Assembly (NCBI GenBank): GCA_023055505.1
Contig: JALIRH010000002.1
Location: 21,638,437-21,702,436 of the forward strand
Origin: Callipepla californica brunnescens
Taxonomy: Eukaryota > Chordata > Aves > Galliformes > Odontophoridae
Direction: 5' to 3'
Length of the DNA stretch: 64,000 nt
A program made the translations under genes and the position numbers. Positions 15,074 to 30,000 of this stretch are shown piece after piece; position 1 is the stretch's first letter; the number at the start of each line of letters is the position of its first letter. Below the pieces are notes generated by a model. The model was not told the DNA's origin, searched no databases, and saw only the letters and a program-made list of their open reading frames with translations.

Positions 15074-18000
15074 CTAAAATGAAAATCCAACACAAGTACA
15101 TTTTTAATCATAGAAAAAAAAGTCCTTCTCTGGCATTTAACATCAAACTATTTGTGTGGCGATTTTTTTTTTGGTGCTGTTTAGCCCTTAATCCTGCAAC
15201 TTACAGTAAAATGCACAATGCCAGCAGAAAGATAACAAGGCAAAAATACAAAAATAGTAAATGGGCCTTAACATCCTACATCATAAGAGCTACTTATATG
15301 ATAAGGAAAACTGCTGATTGAATTAACATTAAAAGCTGCTGCTGGTTTTCAAGTCAGTCCCTTGCTAGGCTGGCTGCCTAGATAGCAGGCTGAAGGTGGG
15401 TGTTAGAGTGTGATCTTATCTTGAAGACATCAAACCTTTTCAGTCAAATGAGAAACTCGAAACTGCTGCTCTGTTTCTGACAAGTTAGGTGCTTTACTAG
15501 AAGCTTTGATTCACATATGAACACTTCCCAGTGCACCAGTGCTTGTCTGTTAGAATTATTTAAGATTCTGCCATCATTAATTTCTTCTAGTCAGTGATCA
15601 ATCCAAATCCCGTTGAAGACAGATTCTTCACAAAGTATGGAGTATTTATGGTAGAATGCAGGTGTTTGGATCCAACCCCCCCCCCCCCCAAATAAAAAAA
15701 AAAAAGAGAAAAACGTACAAAAAAAAAAAAAACGGCTGTCCACATCTTCTGGAACGCTGCTGAGAAACAATTTTAGGTTCAGCAGTTAGAAGGGCAGCTG
15801 CAGCTCTTAACGTTTCCTGAGTTTTCTCACATGCAGTTGTATATACAAACTTAGAAACTTCAGCACTGAAGATGAAACTTTTTTTTTTCCCCCATCTCCC
15901 AATTTTAAAAGCCAGTTAGTAAATGCTGACTGCTGAAATTTCATAGTTTGTACAGCAGTGTATGTAACGAGCTTTTGGTGCATACATAAACTATTTACTG
16001 AACTATTGAAAGCAGAAGAATCCTCAGTTGTGTTGATGCTCACAAAATACATCTATTTTTTAACAAATTCTTGGTTACAAATTTCTGAGTGTAACAGGAA
16101 AATTGAGTTAATCATTAGATAGAACTGCGTTAACTTGAGTCTAAATTCCCGAAATAGCAGTGTTTCATTCTGTGAAAGAAGAAAGGCAACAATGCCAGTT
16201 TGTAATCGGAGATAAAGGAGTGCAGGCTGAGCCTCTTAAGGTAGCTTCGTTTCAACAGATAAATGGAAAAGGCTTGGAAAATAAAGTGTTAAGAAATCCA
16301 GATGCTCTAGAAAGCAAAGAGCTTAACTCATATTTCTGAATGAAAGCTTCTGCTTTCCACTTCCTGCTGATTTTGGCTTTTTCTCCTTGCTAGTCATGCA
16401 CAGTGTTAAACACCTTGCTATGTATAGTTTTGACAGTGGTTAAAACATGCTACTTCCCTAGCTGGCAGGTGCAAAACAGCTAGCTGTATGCTCAAGGATC
16501 ACTTCAGATTTTTTTCTGTGGAAACAGTCACTGAAAACTAGCTGCAAAAAACAGAAATTAATTCCTGGATAAGTATGAGCTAAATCCTCTGAAAAACTAA
16601 TAACATTATTATTGTAGGCACAGTTTTTTTTCCTTCTCTACAGCAAACTAGCAGTACTATTTATATTGCCTTAAATAAAAAATTCCAAACTCATGGACAA
16701 CAAATGATCACTGGTGAAATGAAACAGCTGTGAAAAGTTGGAGAGAAAGATCTACAGAAAGACGACACCAGTTACCTGAAGCTTTTCCTCACAGCAGCAT
16801 GTTTTGCTAGTGGGATGTTTGGTGGTTATAAAAGATTGCAGCCCCTCGTGTAATGCAAGGTGCTGATGCAAACAGTAATTGAAGAGTGAAAAAAAGGCAG
16901 CGTAGCTGGAGGTACCGAACAGTATGTCTGCGTCTCTTTACTGCTCTCTAGTGACCACCTTAAGCAAGCTATTCCACCACTTTTTTTTTCTTTCCGGCTA
17001 TATGATCCTGTGGATACATTGCATAACACAGCAAGATGGCACTGTGTTTCCCTCGAGGTCTAGGTGACTTCCCATTCCAGTCAGATATAAGAATAATAAA
17101 TTAAGAGAACATTAACAGCTGACTGAGAGGTCTGGGAGAAAAGCTAAACTTGCACATTAGTCAGAACAGAGCCTGTGCCATCTCTGTCCATGTATGCATT
17201 CACATCTCTTTCTAACAGTTCAAACAGCTATTTCACCTAAAGTAATTACAAACACTGATAAAGTTTTATGGCACTGCAGGGAATTCTTGAGGATGCTGGC
17301 AACAATGGCTTTCTCTGTCTTCAAAAAGGAATGGTTGAGTAATTTCTGAAATGACCTGAACCTGAAATGTGCTTGTTTGAAAGAGGAAGGGCAGCCTACT
17401 GAAAGTCAGAGTTGTTCATCATGCTCTGGAACACAGCTTGCTTTTATCTTTCCAGATGCCACAACTCTGGCTTTTGTCAACTGAGTAACTCAACTGTAAT
17501 GATGATCCTTTATGTTTTGAGAGCAGAGAAGGGGTAATGCAGAGTATGGAATCAAGAAAACCTTGCAGTGTTACACTACCAGTGCATGGATATACACTAC
17601 CAGTGCATGGATATCCAAAGAAGAAAGGTGGGATGTGCACTTTAAAATTTGGCCATCTCTGTAACTGAAACACTACTAACAATTAGTTTAGCAATAAAAA
17701 AATAGACTAGTCATTTGGTGATGATATCTGCAAGTGCAGTGTTGCAAACAACTGTAAAAGATTTTTGCAAGTTTGCAGTTCAGAAGCAATGACACTTGGT
17801 CCAGCTTCTTCTAATTGTTATCATCTTCCTCTGCTTCATCTGCTCTGAAGTTTCAGATCGTTGGTCATTGTTTTGGTTTGCTGCTAGGAAACATCACTTG
17901 TCTGAATCAGGATGTGGTACAGAGTCCACACTGAGATCTGGATACTGTGACTAGGAACATGCAAACGTCATTTAAAGAACATCACTTCTGTTTCCAAGAA

Positions 18001-21000
18001 GCCCCTAGGCCTTTGCACTGCAAGATGCCACAGTTTTGTTTATGAAAGAAATGGCATCATTGGAAACAGCAGTTTCAAAAATAAACAATATTGTTTAAAA
18101 AGGTGATTTTGTATTTTGAGGCTGCATGATATAAAACTTAATATGATCTTCGTGCCCTAACTTTTTTTACTGTCCTGAACTGACTAAAGAAGTGAATTAA
18201 TGTACATTTACATTAGCTAAGGTTTTCCTTAAGACGTTCTCTTTATATGCAGTCATCTACCATTTAATTTTTCTTCCTTACCTGTACTGTCTTCAGTGAA
18301 GATTTTAAGGAGCCAGTTCTTTGTAGGGGGGACTTGGAATTGGCACGAACTATGTCTAAGCGAGACTGATAGTCAGGTGGATAAAGTGAGCTCCGAAAAA
18401 CCTGTTCAGATGAAGAAAGCTGTTACACTGGTACCACGATACAGCTTGCACGTTAAGTTAACCACCACCAAACCCAACACTGATAATAAAGTGCAGCACT
18501 GGACAGTTAACCCTGCTCTAGATAGATGCATTAACCGTAGTTTGGAGCAGTCACCTTTTCCTGAACTAACAACCTTGCTTCACTTGAAACTTAAGTGGTG
18601 AAACTAACCATTCTCCAGATATCGGAGGGAGTTTACGAAAGAGAAATAATGGTTTCCCATCAACATATGGCCAGTTTCAGGCTAACCTAACCCAGCAACC
18701 CCAGCAGCTTCTCGCTTTCCAGTTCTTGGTTAAGATGCCTCCTGGACCCATCACAAGGAATTGCTTGCTGCCGGCCATTCTCCAGAACGTTCAAGCAATG
18801 TACAACAGTTCTGGAGAACTCCAGAGCTCAGGGGAGAACGTGGAATCCATTATACTTAGAGTTCTTTCCAATAGCCAAAATGAGTATTTGATGGACTAAG
18901 CCTGATACCAAAAACAATAGAATAACTTGTGCAAGACTGTCATGAAAGAAGGCAAGAATTATGGTGAGTCAGTATTTTCATGGAAAGTATATACTGTCAA
19001 CAAGAACTCCAAAATTAGGTTAGAAATTTGGTTGTGAAAGGTAAAATACTGAGTTAAAGGATATTTTTAAAGTGGTTTTATATACCACTTTAATTCTGAA
19101 ACCAGAACAGCACAAAACTGCCCCATGTTCAGCTTCATATAAAACAACTGAAAGATGAAAAAATAGCAGGACTCAGAACAAAAATTAGATATTTTTAACA
19201 GAATAAATAGTCTTTAAATGATCTCATCAAGGCAGTATAACATTCTCTTACCGTGTATCTATGCAGTAATATTCACTGCAAAGGTTTCCTTTAAGAACTG
19301 TGACTATGATGAAATAGCAATTAATTTAGGAAAAGTCTCTGATCTGTATTTTGTGGGAAAGATTAGATGATCAGTGTGGTTCTTGTCTGCTTCTAAACTG
19401 TTTATAAACCTGTGTCCTCACTAGAAAAATAAAAAAAAAAAAGGCTTAGTATATCTGAGAAGTTCTGGGAACTAGAAAATAACGTTGCATTTTGTGCATG
19501 AGACGTAAGTACTGCTGACATGTGAGACCTGTCTTTCTGTAGGAAGTAAATTGAATAGCAAACGTTAATTGCTCTTACCTCTAAATCTTCGTTTTCATCA
19601 ATGTTCTGGATATTTTGGTAGGCAGCAGTATAAATCTCCAAAGCTTTCCCATGGAACAACATTTCAATAGTTATAAATTCAGAAAATATATTCTAAAAGG
19701 AAATGAAAATAAAAGTTGTGAAATGCAATAAATATTTCTATTTAAAATGCGAGAAACTACTGAGTTCTGTACATGGTATCTGTGTGAGACAAATGTCTGT
19801 GCAGTACGTTCTTTCTTGTAAGAAGTGGTCAGACCTGCTTTTCAGAAATTATGTGTCTGTCATCTATCCAGTCATCATTTCATACTAAGTTCTCAGGAAG
19901 TACTCCAGCACTGAAGGTAAGAGTTCAGGAGTAAATGCAACATCATGCTAGAAACTCAGCTGATTTTCTCTGCAATCCAGTGACAGCTATCCACTCACTG
20001 ATAGGAATCTTTTTTAACTCAACAAATCAACAGTAAACTTTACACACATCTATGATTTACAGGTAATTATGTCTCTGTAATAATATATATATATAAAACC
20101 TCTTATTGGTTGATATGTACAGAACGCAAACAGTTTTTTCTTATACCTAACAAACACCAAATACTGTTGTTTTTTCTTTTCCCTCCCCAACCCTTTTCCT
20201 ATTAACCAATCTATGCTGTTTAGTCTTAATTAAAGCTTATTTTTGTTACCAAATCATATAATTTAAATGCTTTTCAATTACTGTAGTTTTGGGGACTTAA
20301 GCTACTTCGTGTCTGGGATTTAAGAGGGAGATGGAAGCACTGATTATTTGCAGTCACAAAGCGTTCGGTGCTTTCTGCACTACAATAAGCTACACAAATT
20401 GTGGCATGGATAAATAAATCATTTACTTCTTGCTATCTGTCTTGCTGCTATTAATCCAGCCATCATAACAGGAAATGCAGCTACCAATGAAGTAGACTAA
20501 AGCAACTGATAGAAACTGCAGACACCAAATCTTAACACGGTAGAACTCCCAATTCAAGAAACTAAGGATAACGAGCTCATTTTCAAATTACAAAGTTCAT
20601 GATGTTTAGATTACAAAATACTCAATATCATGAGTTTTGCATCTGTGCAGGTGTAAATCTTGCTGAAGAGTAATTATAGTAAATGTTATTAAAGGAGAAG
20701 TGTGATGTTATGTTACACAGATGTGGGAACACACGTACTTTTATGTCCTTTATTTTCTGCTTCTCAAAATTATCAATGGTTTCCTCTAATTGCCGGGTTG
20801 TCCGTGTTGCATCCAGCGAAGCTCTCTGCAGTTCACTTTCAGCCTGGTAAAGAAACACAGAGGTGAAATCAGTCCTATATTTGATACGAACTTATTTGCT
20901 ATTATTGCTATGAAACCTTTAAATACTGCTTTTCAAAATATTACACTTCTGGATGACTGGGTATGTATCTTAAATAAAGATGTCTTTTATACTGTTGGGA

Positions 21001-24000
21001 ATTTAATGTGAAACATGAAAAATAAAAGTAACTCCAGGAAGTCAGGGAAGTCTTACTACCCTGGCCCTCTCAATCCTCATCTGCTAATAGAACTGCTAAT
21101 AAAGGTGAAGGTAGAAATGCAAAAGCCGTAGAGGTGGATCAAGGTGTAGAATTCTTTCCATTTCTCCAACATTGTACTTCAGGAACTTTTTTTTCTTAAA
21201 CGTGAGTGCTCAGGCATGGAAATAGGCATCTCATACCCAATTTCTACGATCCAGTTTTTACAGTTTCATGTATATTGAAAATACACATATGCTATGCTCT
21301 GTCACTTTTCTTTGAAATCTGCTGACATACTACCAGCTTATCAACTTAAAACCATTTTGGTATGGAGGTTGTTTGAAGTCTGCACAGATACAATTCTGAC
21401 ATTACCTGCCACATAAAATCAGTGGTGATAATGGTTTGTCAAAAGAGATTTTAAAGACCATTCAGTTCCACCCCTCCCCCAAGAGGAGTGCTGCCCAGGG
21501 TCCCACCCAACCTGCCTTTGAACATCTCCAGACGTGGGGCACCCACAGCTTCTCTAGGCAGCCTGTGCTATTTCCTCCTGTCCAATCTAAATCTATCCTC
21601 TTGTAGTTTAAAAGCATCACCCCTTATAGCACTACACTCCCTGACAAAGATTCCCTCCCCATCTCTCCTGTAGGCTCCACTTCAGGTACTGTAAGGTCTC
21701 CTGCATGCAGTGCTCTTGGTGGGGTTCCATGTGAGCAGACAATCACCTCCCATGATCAGCAGGCCCTACCCTTCCTTTGATGTAGCCCCAGGATAGTCAG
21801 GTCACAGGCTCATTTCCCTTTCTTGATTTTTGTCCAAAGTACAGGAGAAAAACAGTAAGAAAATACATTTTGTGCTTTCTCAGATCCTATGGTGTCACCC
21901 TTTGTAAAAAGTCAGCTGTTACACCTAAGCAGCCATTAACACATGCAAATACAGTATGTTATGATGATGATCAAATACATCTTCCTGAGTCATCTTAAAT
22001 AGACTGGTGAGATACATGCAGAAGCTTTGGAAAAGGAATTTTCTTTGTTGCAGAGTAAAATGCTCAAACTTGAGGCGCCTGCATAGTTTCCACAGCAGCA
22101 GTTTGATATTTTCCTCTTCTGCAACACTCACCTGTGACTGGAAGTATTGGTTAAGGAAACAAATGGCAAAATAATCAATAGTCATAAAAATAGCTGTTTC
22201 CACTTCTATGTGTTATATGTTGTGAAACATTTACCTCAGGTATTTCACAGACTTGGCAGGTCTTATTAAGATCATCTGAAGCTTCCTATTACAAGACATT
22301 ACTTCCAGTTTGTTAAAGCTTTCTTAACAGTTTGTTACCGAATTCAAACATCAAGGCTGGAGTATTTCAGGACAACTGTTTGTCTTGGACTGAGGGTTAT
22401 TTACATGTTTTTAATTAATTCAGACAACTTGCGTAGACCGTTTTGGGGAAAAAAAGTTTTGATTTAAAAAATGTGTTTTTATATGAAATGTATTTGGCAC
22501 GGGATTTCTTTGCAAAGCTGAGCTACTCCCATGGTTTGTAAGATGGACTTTAAATCTGGAGCAAGTACAATTCCTTTGCTATTTGTGGGCAAAGTTGTTA
22601 GCTGCTGAAATATGACAGTTGTGCACGAAGGACAGAACCACTGCTGGAGCCTAACAGCTGTGCTGTCATCAGTGAACACGATGAAACCTCACTGATCTAA
22701 AAGCTGGCCTGCACACATCCTCAAAAGCAACTGAACATATTCCAGACTAACTGAAGTGAAACAGATGTTCTTCCTTTGGCAAGAGGGTGAGAGAGTGGAA
22801 CTAAGCTTGCCTAACAAGTGCTCTGAAATTTGTTAGCTGGGGCCTGGGCAGCATGGCAGAGAAGCTGACTAAAGCACCACAAAAGAAAGACTAAACAACA
22901 GATACTGTGCAGGGCCTCAGTAGAGGAAACTGAAACAAGACACTACATGCAAAAGGTAACAAGCTCTTCTCAGTCTGCACTTGTTTGAATGCACTGTACC
23001 CATCTCTCCCCAGAATTTATCATAGGACTGCCACATAACTTGACTCAACTGCAGTGTTCTTTGCTGTCTCAAGGCAAAGAGTGTTTATAGTGCTGAGTCT
23101 CTTCCCAGCACACAGAAGCCTCGCAAAGTTGCACTTCGTTTTCCTGCTCCCAGTAGTTCTTAGGCATTTTGTGCTGATCACTTTAAATGCAAATGCATGG
23201 TGTTTTGTATGCATATGCCTTTGGGCATATATGAAAATAGACTTAAGCTTTCAAGCAAAATCTTAAGTACAGAAACACAGGTGTCACAAGAAGCTAGGCC
23301 ATGAAAGGGCATTTGGTAGTGCAACAAGACAAGAAAAAACAAGTCAGCTGCCAGCAATTTATGAAACTAAATAGAATCAGTACAAGAGACAAGAAAAAGG
23401 TGACAGCTTCCCTGCAAGGATAATGTTTTACTGTTAAAATGTACTATCGTACTGGAAGAGAACTCTTCATTGCAGCTCAGGTTCCAATCCTACAGCTGGC
23501 ACCCATATGTCACATGAAGAACTCTGATTAGTCATTACTTGATTTAGCTAATTTGATTAGAAATTAACAGAAATTCCTTGGCAGAGAAACAAGCAGAATG
23601 TGGTTGTCCTGGATGGCATTTGACCATCACAATAATCTCTCTCCTTCTGCAGTACCGTGCCCCACTTGCTAAAAAGATCCTCATTTGAGATAAGTAGATG
23701 GAAGCCTACAAAAAATATCACTGTTTTACTGTGCAGTCCTGAGACCAGCTTCAGAGCATAAGAAAAACAGGACATGGTAATGAATTCAAATGCTGTATCA
23801 TAATATAGAGGTGCATAGGAACTAATGTAGGATCACCTCCAGGATTTTTATTCCGTCATTCACTAGATTCTCGTTGTTTTGGAATTCACAGCTACCATAA
23901 AATTTTATTAGAAATGCAGGAGAGGCTCAGTTTTTCCCTGGAATATACTGGGAAGGGTCAGCAGTCTCCTGAGAGGAAGAACGGTCTGATTTGACCAGAA

Positions 24001-27000
24001 TTGGTAGAATTGTGACTTTTCTGATCACACATCACCTCACAGCTAGAGGACATTCATATCCTGCCTAGCTACAAGGAAGAACTACTACCAAAATTACAGA
24101 AAAAAGAAAGCAAAAACTGCACAGATGTGAAAAGGTATCTACTTATCTTCAAAGCCCATCAGTATCTCAGATGTAGTCCCTGCTTACCTCTCCTGCATAA
24201 ACACATCTGCTGCAATTGCTTTTTTTATTTTTTTGATCAAACAGATCTGATAACAAAGCAACTATTATATGCTGTAACTTATTATCACCAAGTTTAAGAG
24301 AAGTTACTTAGGTTCAAAATCAACACAGGCCCTCGAAATTCAATATATCAAATAGTCCCTCTAAGAAGTATTCTACTATTAGTTTCTAAATACATCCTAA
24401 TTACTTTAATTCCTGGAAAATTAAGAAATAAAATCTTATGGTCACTAGGAGTACAGGATACAATAATGTGTCGATCCGATGGGTTCCGCTGACGTGTCTT
24501 TTCCAGTTGAGATAATTGCTTGGCTTCTCGATTCTTTGCTGTTAAAGTTGCTTTAAGATCATCCTAGAAATGAAGATATTTCAGACATGTTGAAACAGAT
24601 CTAGGAAAATGTGAAATATTTTTATTCATAGGAGGATTCTCTAGAAAACATTAACAAAACTTCTGGTTTAAACCAAATCACATTTTACTGACCTTACCCT
24701 ACAATTTAAAAAGAAATTTATGACTTTTCAGAGAAAGAACAGTAGGCAGCCAAAAGCTGAGATCCTCAAACAGTAACAATACAAGCCCACTCTATTTGAG
24801 CAACAGAATCAAGTTACCATATAGAAATAAAAAGCAACATCAGTAAGAAGAACAACGAACAAAACCAAACAACAACAAATTCCAGGCAGCAGTCAGTATG
24901 AAGTACACGTTATAAAGAAAACTGCTACAAAGAGCTTAAGATGACACAGAAACTCCATGGCTGAAATGGTGAACTAACTGCATATTTGCATATGAAGTGC
25001 TTAATTACATTTTGAGCAAAGTACATCCTAGTTACAATGTAGCTGGAGGAGATAAAACTTGATCACAAAATGGTTTGGGTTGGAAGAGACCCTTAAGATG
25101 ATCCAGTTCCAACCCCCTGCTGTAGGCAGGGACACCTCCCTCTAGAGCAGGTTGTCACTGCCCCATCCAGCCTGGCCTTGAGTGCTTCCAGGGAGGGGGT
25201 GTCCACAGCCTTGCTGGGCAACCGTGCCAGAGTCTCACCACCCTCACAGTAAAAGATTTCTTCCTAACATCTAGTCTAAATCGACCCTCTTCCCGTTTAA
25301 AACAGCTTCTGTTCCAAGTTACAGCACCCTTAATGCCATCTGAAAGACTCCTGGAAAGGGCTTTCTCTTTTATGGAAATCATGCCACTACAAGAAAAGCA
25401 ATAATAAAGAGCTTTTTAAATTATTTACATTTTAAAAGAAGGACACAAAAAAGTAAGAGAGAAAAAGATACTTCTGCCATAGAGCACAGCTATTTCATGT
25501 CTAATAATAGCTGAATGTCTGGTGTTCCCGTGTAACAGGACTGGGCCCTTTTTCCAGCAGTGACTGTTAAGGCCCATTTGAACCACTCAGTCAGAATTAA
25601 CACTTGGCCCAAAGGGCTCTGACCTTCATCCTAAGTACACTCAGGAATGGGAAGGAAAGCATTACTTATCATTATGAAATTCAGTATTTCTTTTTCTTGC
25701 ACACAGTGGCTTTAAAAATGTGTGAAGGGGCTGACTGTACCCTTACCTTCTCCACTCCTGTTCTTAGTATCAAGAACAGAGAACAAATGTATTTCTTTCT
25801 TTGTGTTATTCAGAGGCTGACAAGGATCTGGTGATAGTGTGGTGGTGATACATGGATGTTTTGGATGTACAAGTATGTAGTTACATGTGTAATAGCGGGG
25901 ATGTTGAAAAAATGAAAAGGGAGAAGAGGCATACAAACATTCAAGAAGTAGGATAATGTTAGTGTGGTGAAAGAAGTAGCAGTCTAGCTTAATGAAAATA
26001 ACGATAATCTGTTTTTATTAGCATCTAAATACCTTCATCCAGAAAAAGAAAATCAAGTATCACAGAGCTCTTTAAACTCAGTGGAACATAAAACAGGCAC
26101 CAAAGATTTGGAAAAGTCTTTCATTTAAAACAAAACACCATAAGCCTCAACAAACCAGTCACTAAACATCACAGTCACGCATTCTCCTCCAGTGTCTTCA
26201 AACCAAGACTGGATGCATTTTTGGATGCTTTAATCGCATCCAAGGAGAAATGGGATGGAATGTAATCATCAATGAGATAAAGGAACCACAGAGCATTAAG
26301 TTGTTCATAGTTCCTCTGGAATAAACCATGAATTCAAGTGATACCAAGAGCTCTGTTCAGCCATCTCATTTCAGACCACACAGAAGTACAGTTGCAGCCA
26401 CCAGACAGAGCTGGCAGATCCTCATCACTGACTTTTACCTGCCTCGTCCACTGAAGTTAATAAAGCAAACCAGACCTTTCTTCAGCAGGTGGATCACTTT
26501 TTTTTTTTTTTTTTTAATGATGTCCTGTTTTATATGGATAAAAGAAACCAGGAAGAGAGTTGCCAAAAAAACAGAAAACGAAGACTGATGTGTAGGACAA
26601 TGAAACAGAAACAAATGCTAAGCTGAAGATGAATTACAAGCCAAGATCACTAAACTAGCTTCCACTGTGGCTGCCAAACCCTGCTGCAAATGGCTATTCA
26701 AGAGAGTAAAAGTGTAAACAACTCATTCAAACAAATCTACTGCATTAGCAGTTAAAAGACAGATGTACTCTGACTGACCTGGATCTCCTTAGAGCATTTA
26801 TTATCATCGGAAATACCAGCAGTTATTTTTAGATACAGGACAAAAGCAGTTTGTGTATACCTTTGACCAGATTCAACACAAACACCCTGTTTTTAAGGAG
26901 TACCACAATGATACATTACACCAGGTTTACTTAATCAGTGAAGGTTAGGGGGCCGTGTAGCTAACACTCTGTGGTAGTTTCACACAATTGACAAACTTCA

Positions 27001-30000
27001 TTTTATCACTAAAATACATCCCACTGAAGACAATAAAGGACCAGCCAGGTGAAGTCTCAACCAAAGTCTTCCTCAGTAAGATGTCTTAGTTCAAAGCTAT
27101 CTTGCTGCATCACATCTACGCTTCAGGAACACTCCTGGACTCCTCTCTATAGCTAAGATAAACATTATGTAATGCTTCCTAGCACTGAGTGGCAAAGATG
27201 ACAGGGATGACCTGGCTTCAGCCAGCACATATTGTCTGTCAGTGGCAATGCAGGATGCCTCAAGGCAGTGTTTCAATGCTTCCCAAGCACCAAGCAGTCT
27301 GAGATGCAGTGCCATAGTGTGCTCAGATTAACTGTATTGAAAATACTTACAGGATTCTTTTACCTGAAGCACAATCTTAGTATCCATCGTTTAACTTTTC
27401 TATTTAAATACACTGTGATAGAGATATACATGTCTGTAAGGGCAAAGGGGCCAGTGCAAATAAGGATATGTTACAAAAAGAAGGAAAAAAAAAAGTCCAC
27501 TCATCTCCAAGGATCAGGGCTTGCAGGGAAAGAACTCCAAAGGAGGGATCTCCAACAAGAGATCCTTCCTGAGCAGCAGTCAGCCCTTAAATGAGGGCTA
27601 AGAGCCTGGTTCCACTCCTTCTGGTCACACAGGTGAATCACCTTCACCTGTGCTCCCAGGGCTGACCGGGTCTTTCCTTCAGGTGCTCAATCAGTGCTTC
27701 AGGCTGTGACTCAGCAGTCCCTACACACATCAATTAGAGATTTGTTTACAGGCTGAAAGTAACCTCTATGTAATATACATAGGTATAAGTATTACAAAGA
27801 ATTTACTTTCATCCTCTAAGTCAGTATTTGCTCATTAAAAATTCATTGTTTGGGGGAAACTAGCTATCCCACCTAAGAGAAATAAATTTACAGCTATTTT
27901 GGGGAAATGCTTTGATCCCTTATATATGCTGTTTCCAGAATATAGGGAATGAAAAGATCTCACTTCTTTGTGTATCTTCATGGTCATCTCACTGAAATCA
28001 CAGGATGGAGATAGATTTACATTGCTAACTACTTGTCACTTTCAGAACAGGTTTTCTAATGGGCATCAACACAGAATGTAATTCTGAGTTAGTGAAGCTG
28101 TTAAACACAGCGTATGCTTGACTAAGAGACAAAAACAATAGATGTAATTCACCTTTTGGAATTCTGAAGAATAATAATAAAACAAGAATGTCATTATTTA
28201 TAAAGAAAACATTTTCCACCTGAACTTGCTCTATGCAGGAAGCTTCTCACTATTCCAGTATTCTTTTTTCATAGAAAAAAGCCCAAGCAAATGGGCTCCA
28301 AGAATCGTAATATCCTTGACCTCACATCAAACATAGCTTCAATTCAGATGATTTTTTAGTTATATTGGCTAGTGCAACACCAAAAAACAACAACAAAAAT
28401 AAATCAAACCCACTCTCCCATCACAAAGTAGAAATTCTCAGTGGAGTGGCCAGAACACCACTGTGTAGTTTGTGAGAAGCATGTCTGACTTACCCTTTTC
28501 AGTTTCACTATAGTCCCATAACATTTCAGAGGTTCGACAACTTTGGCTTCAAGCCTGTCAACCTACAAAAGAAAACATGAGGCCACTAAAATCACCTTCG
28601 TGCACAGTGTACAGAAACAATAAAATAAAAGCTTATAAAACAAACCAACTAGCCAATCAACCTCATTACACTATCCACATCCTTGGATTTCTTATTACTT
28701 CTTAAAAATCCAGCCCTAAGTACACCATAAAAAAAACAACAACATAGAACTATAAATAGGAATTTTCTATGCCCTCCTGAAAGAATAGATATGCTTGATC
28801 AAAACAAATTTTGATGTGCATATGTAAATGAATTCTTAGATCTCAGCATTTCAAATTCTGGATCATTAAACTGTAACAGTGACAGCCCTGCACATACATT
28901 TTAAAGATTTACAGGTGGCACAAACCACTTTTCATGCATCTAGCAGAACTGTGGCCACACTGATACATGTTGTCCACATTAAGCACTGAAACACAGCCTT
29001 ACAGATACCTACAGTGGTCCTCCACAGCACCTCAGTCTGGCTGTCAGAGTGAAAGATTCTCTTCCGTACTGCTTCTGGTCACATATTCAGCTAAAGGAAA
29101 ATGCTGCTACACAACTAACATAACAAAACTAATCACACAAACACAAAAACACCACTTTATCAACATTTAATCACAATCTGAAATCTGAGACCAGTGAAAG
29201 ACTTGCTCTACTTCAAACTTTGTAAACACTCACATGCATAGTTTTCACTGAATTTGACAGGATTAATTACAGGCAGTTTTCGCTGAAGTTATTAGCACAG
29301 TAAACTATAAATGATTTGTCAGCTTCTCTCAATCTGTCACTAATATATTTAAAAGCAGTTTCTTCCATGTTTCTCTCATGATTACAGAGCATATTTTTCC
29401 CCTTTTAGTCACAGATAAGTAACTGCAAAGTTCAGATGGCAAACGCAGCACGTACAGCTTTCATTTTGTACCTCTGCCTGGCGATAATCCTGAAGTCTGG
29501 AAAATTCATCTGCAAAGTTTTTCAGTCCAACTTTTAAGTTTGGTGTCTCTGTGGCTGCATATGCATATATTTCATTTACTAGAAGATCTGCTTTGTCTCG
29601 TAGTCTGGCAGTTTTACGTACATATCCAGCAAATATTTGGCACAATTCACCAAAATGTTTTTCCACATTTGAAACAGCATCTTGTATTTGTCTAGTTTGA
29701 TTGTCCCTAGATACCAAAGAAAATGAAAAATAAGAAGAAGGAGAAAAATGTTTACAACACATACAGCATAAAAACTATATAATTATACTGGGAATCATTT
29801 ATATATGATTTGGGTATCTCATTTTACTGTTAAGCACAGGCCTACTCGTTAAAAATGTACCGTTCTAATGTAACATTCTAATGAAATGCATTCTTATGAA
29901 TAACAAAATAAGTCACAGGATCATAGAATGGCCCGGGTTGAAAAAGGACCTCAAAGATCATCTAGTTTCAAACCCTCTGCTGTGGACAGGGTCGCCAACC

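Larger units (their letters stand above)
24564..28493 (-). other. CIBAR1 intron 3
   Basis: The longest intron (3.9 kb). Besides the CR1 copy and the dispersed repeat at 27531-27732 it has a T17 run at about 26500-26516. The rest is AT-rich with no signal recognised. Confidence 0.5.

Noticed and set aside
21925..22203. Possible extra CIBAR1 exon in intron 4
   Set aside because: A GTGAGT donor is present at about 22128-22133, but there is no pyrimidine-rich acceptor, and exons 4 and 5 already join in frame.
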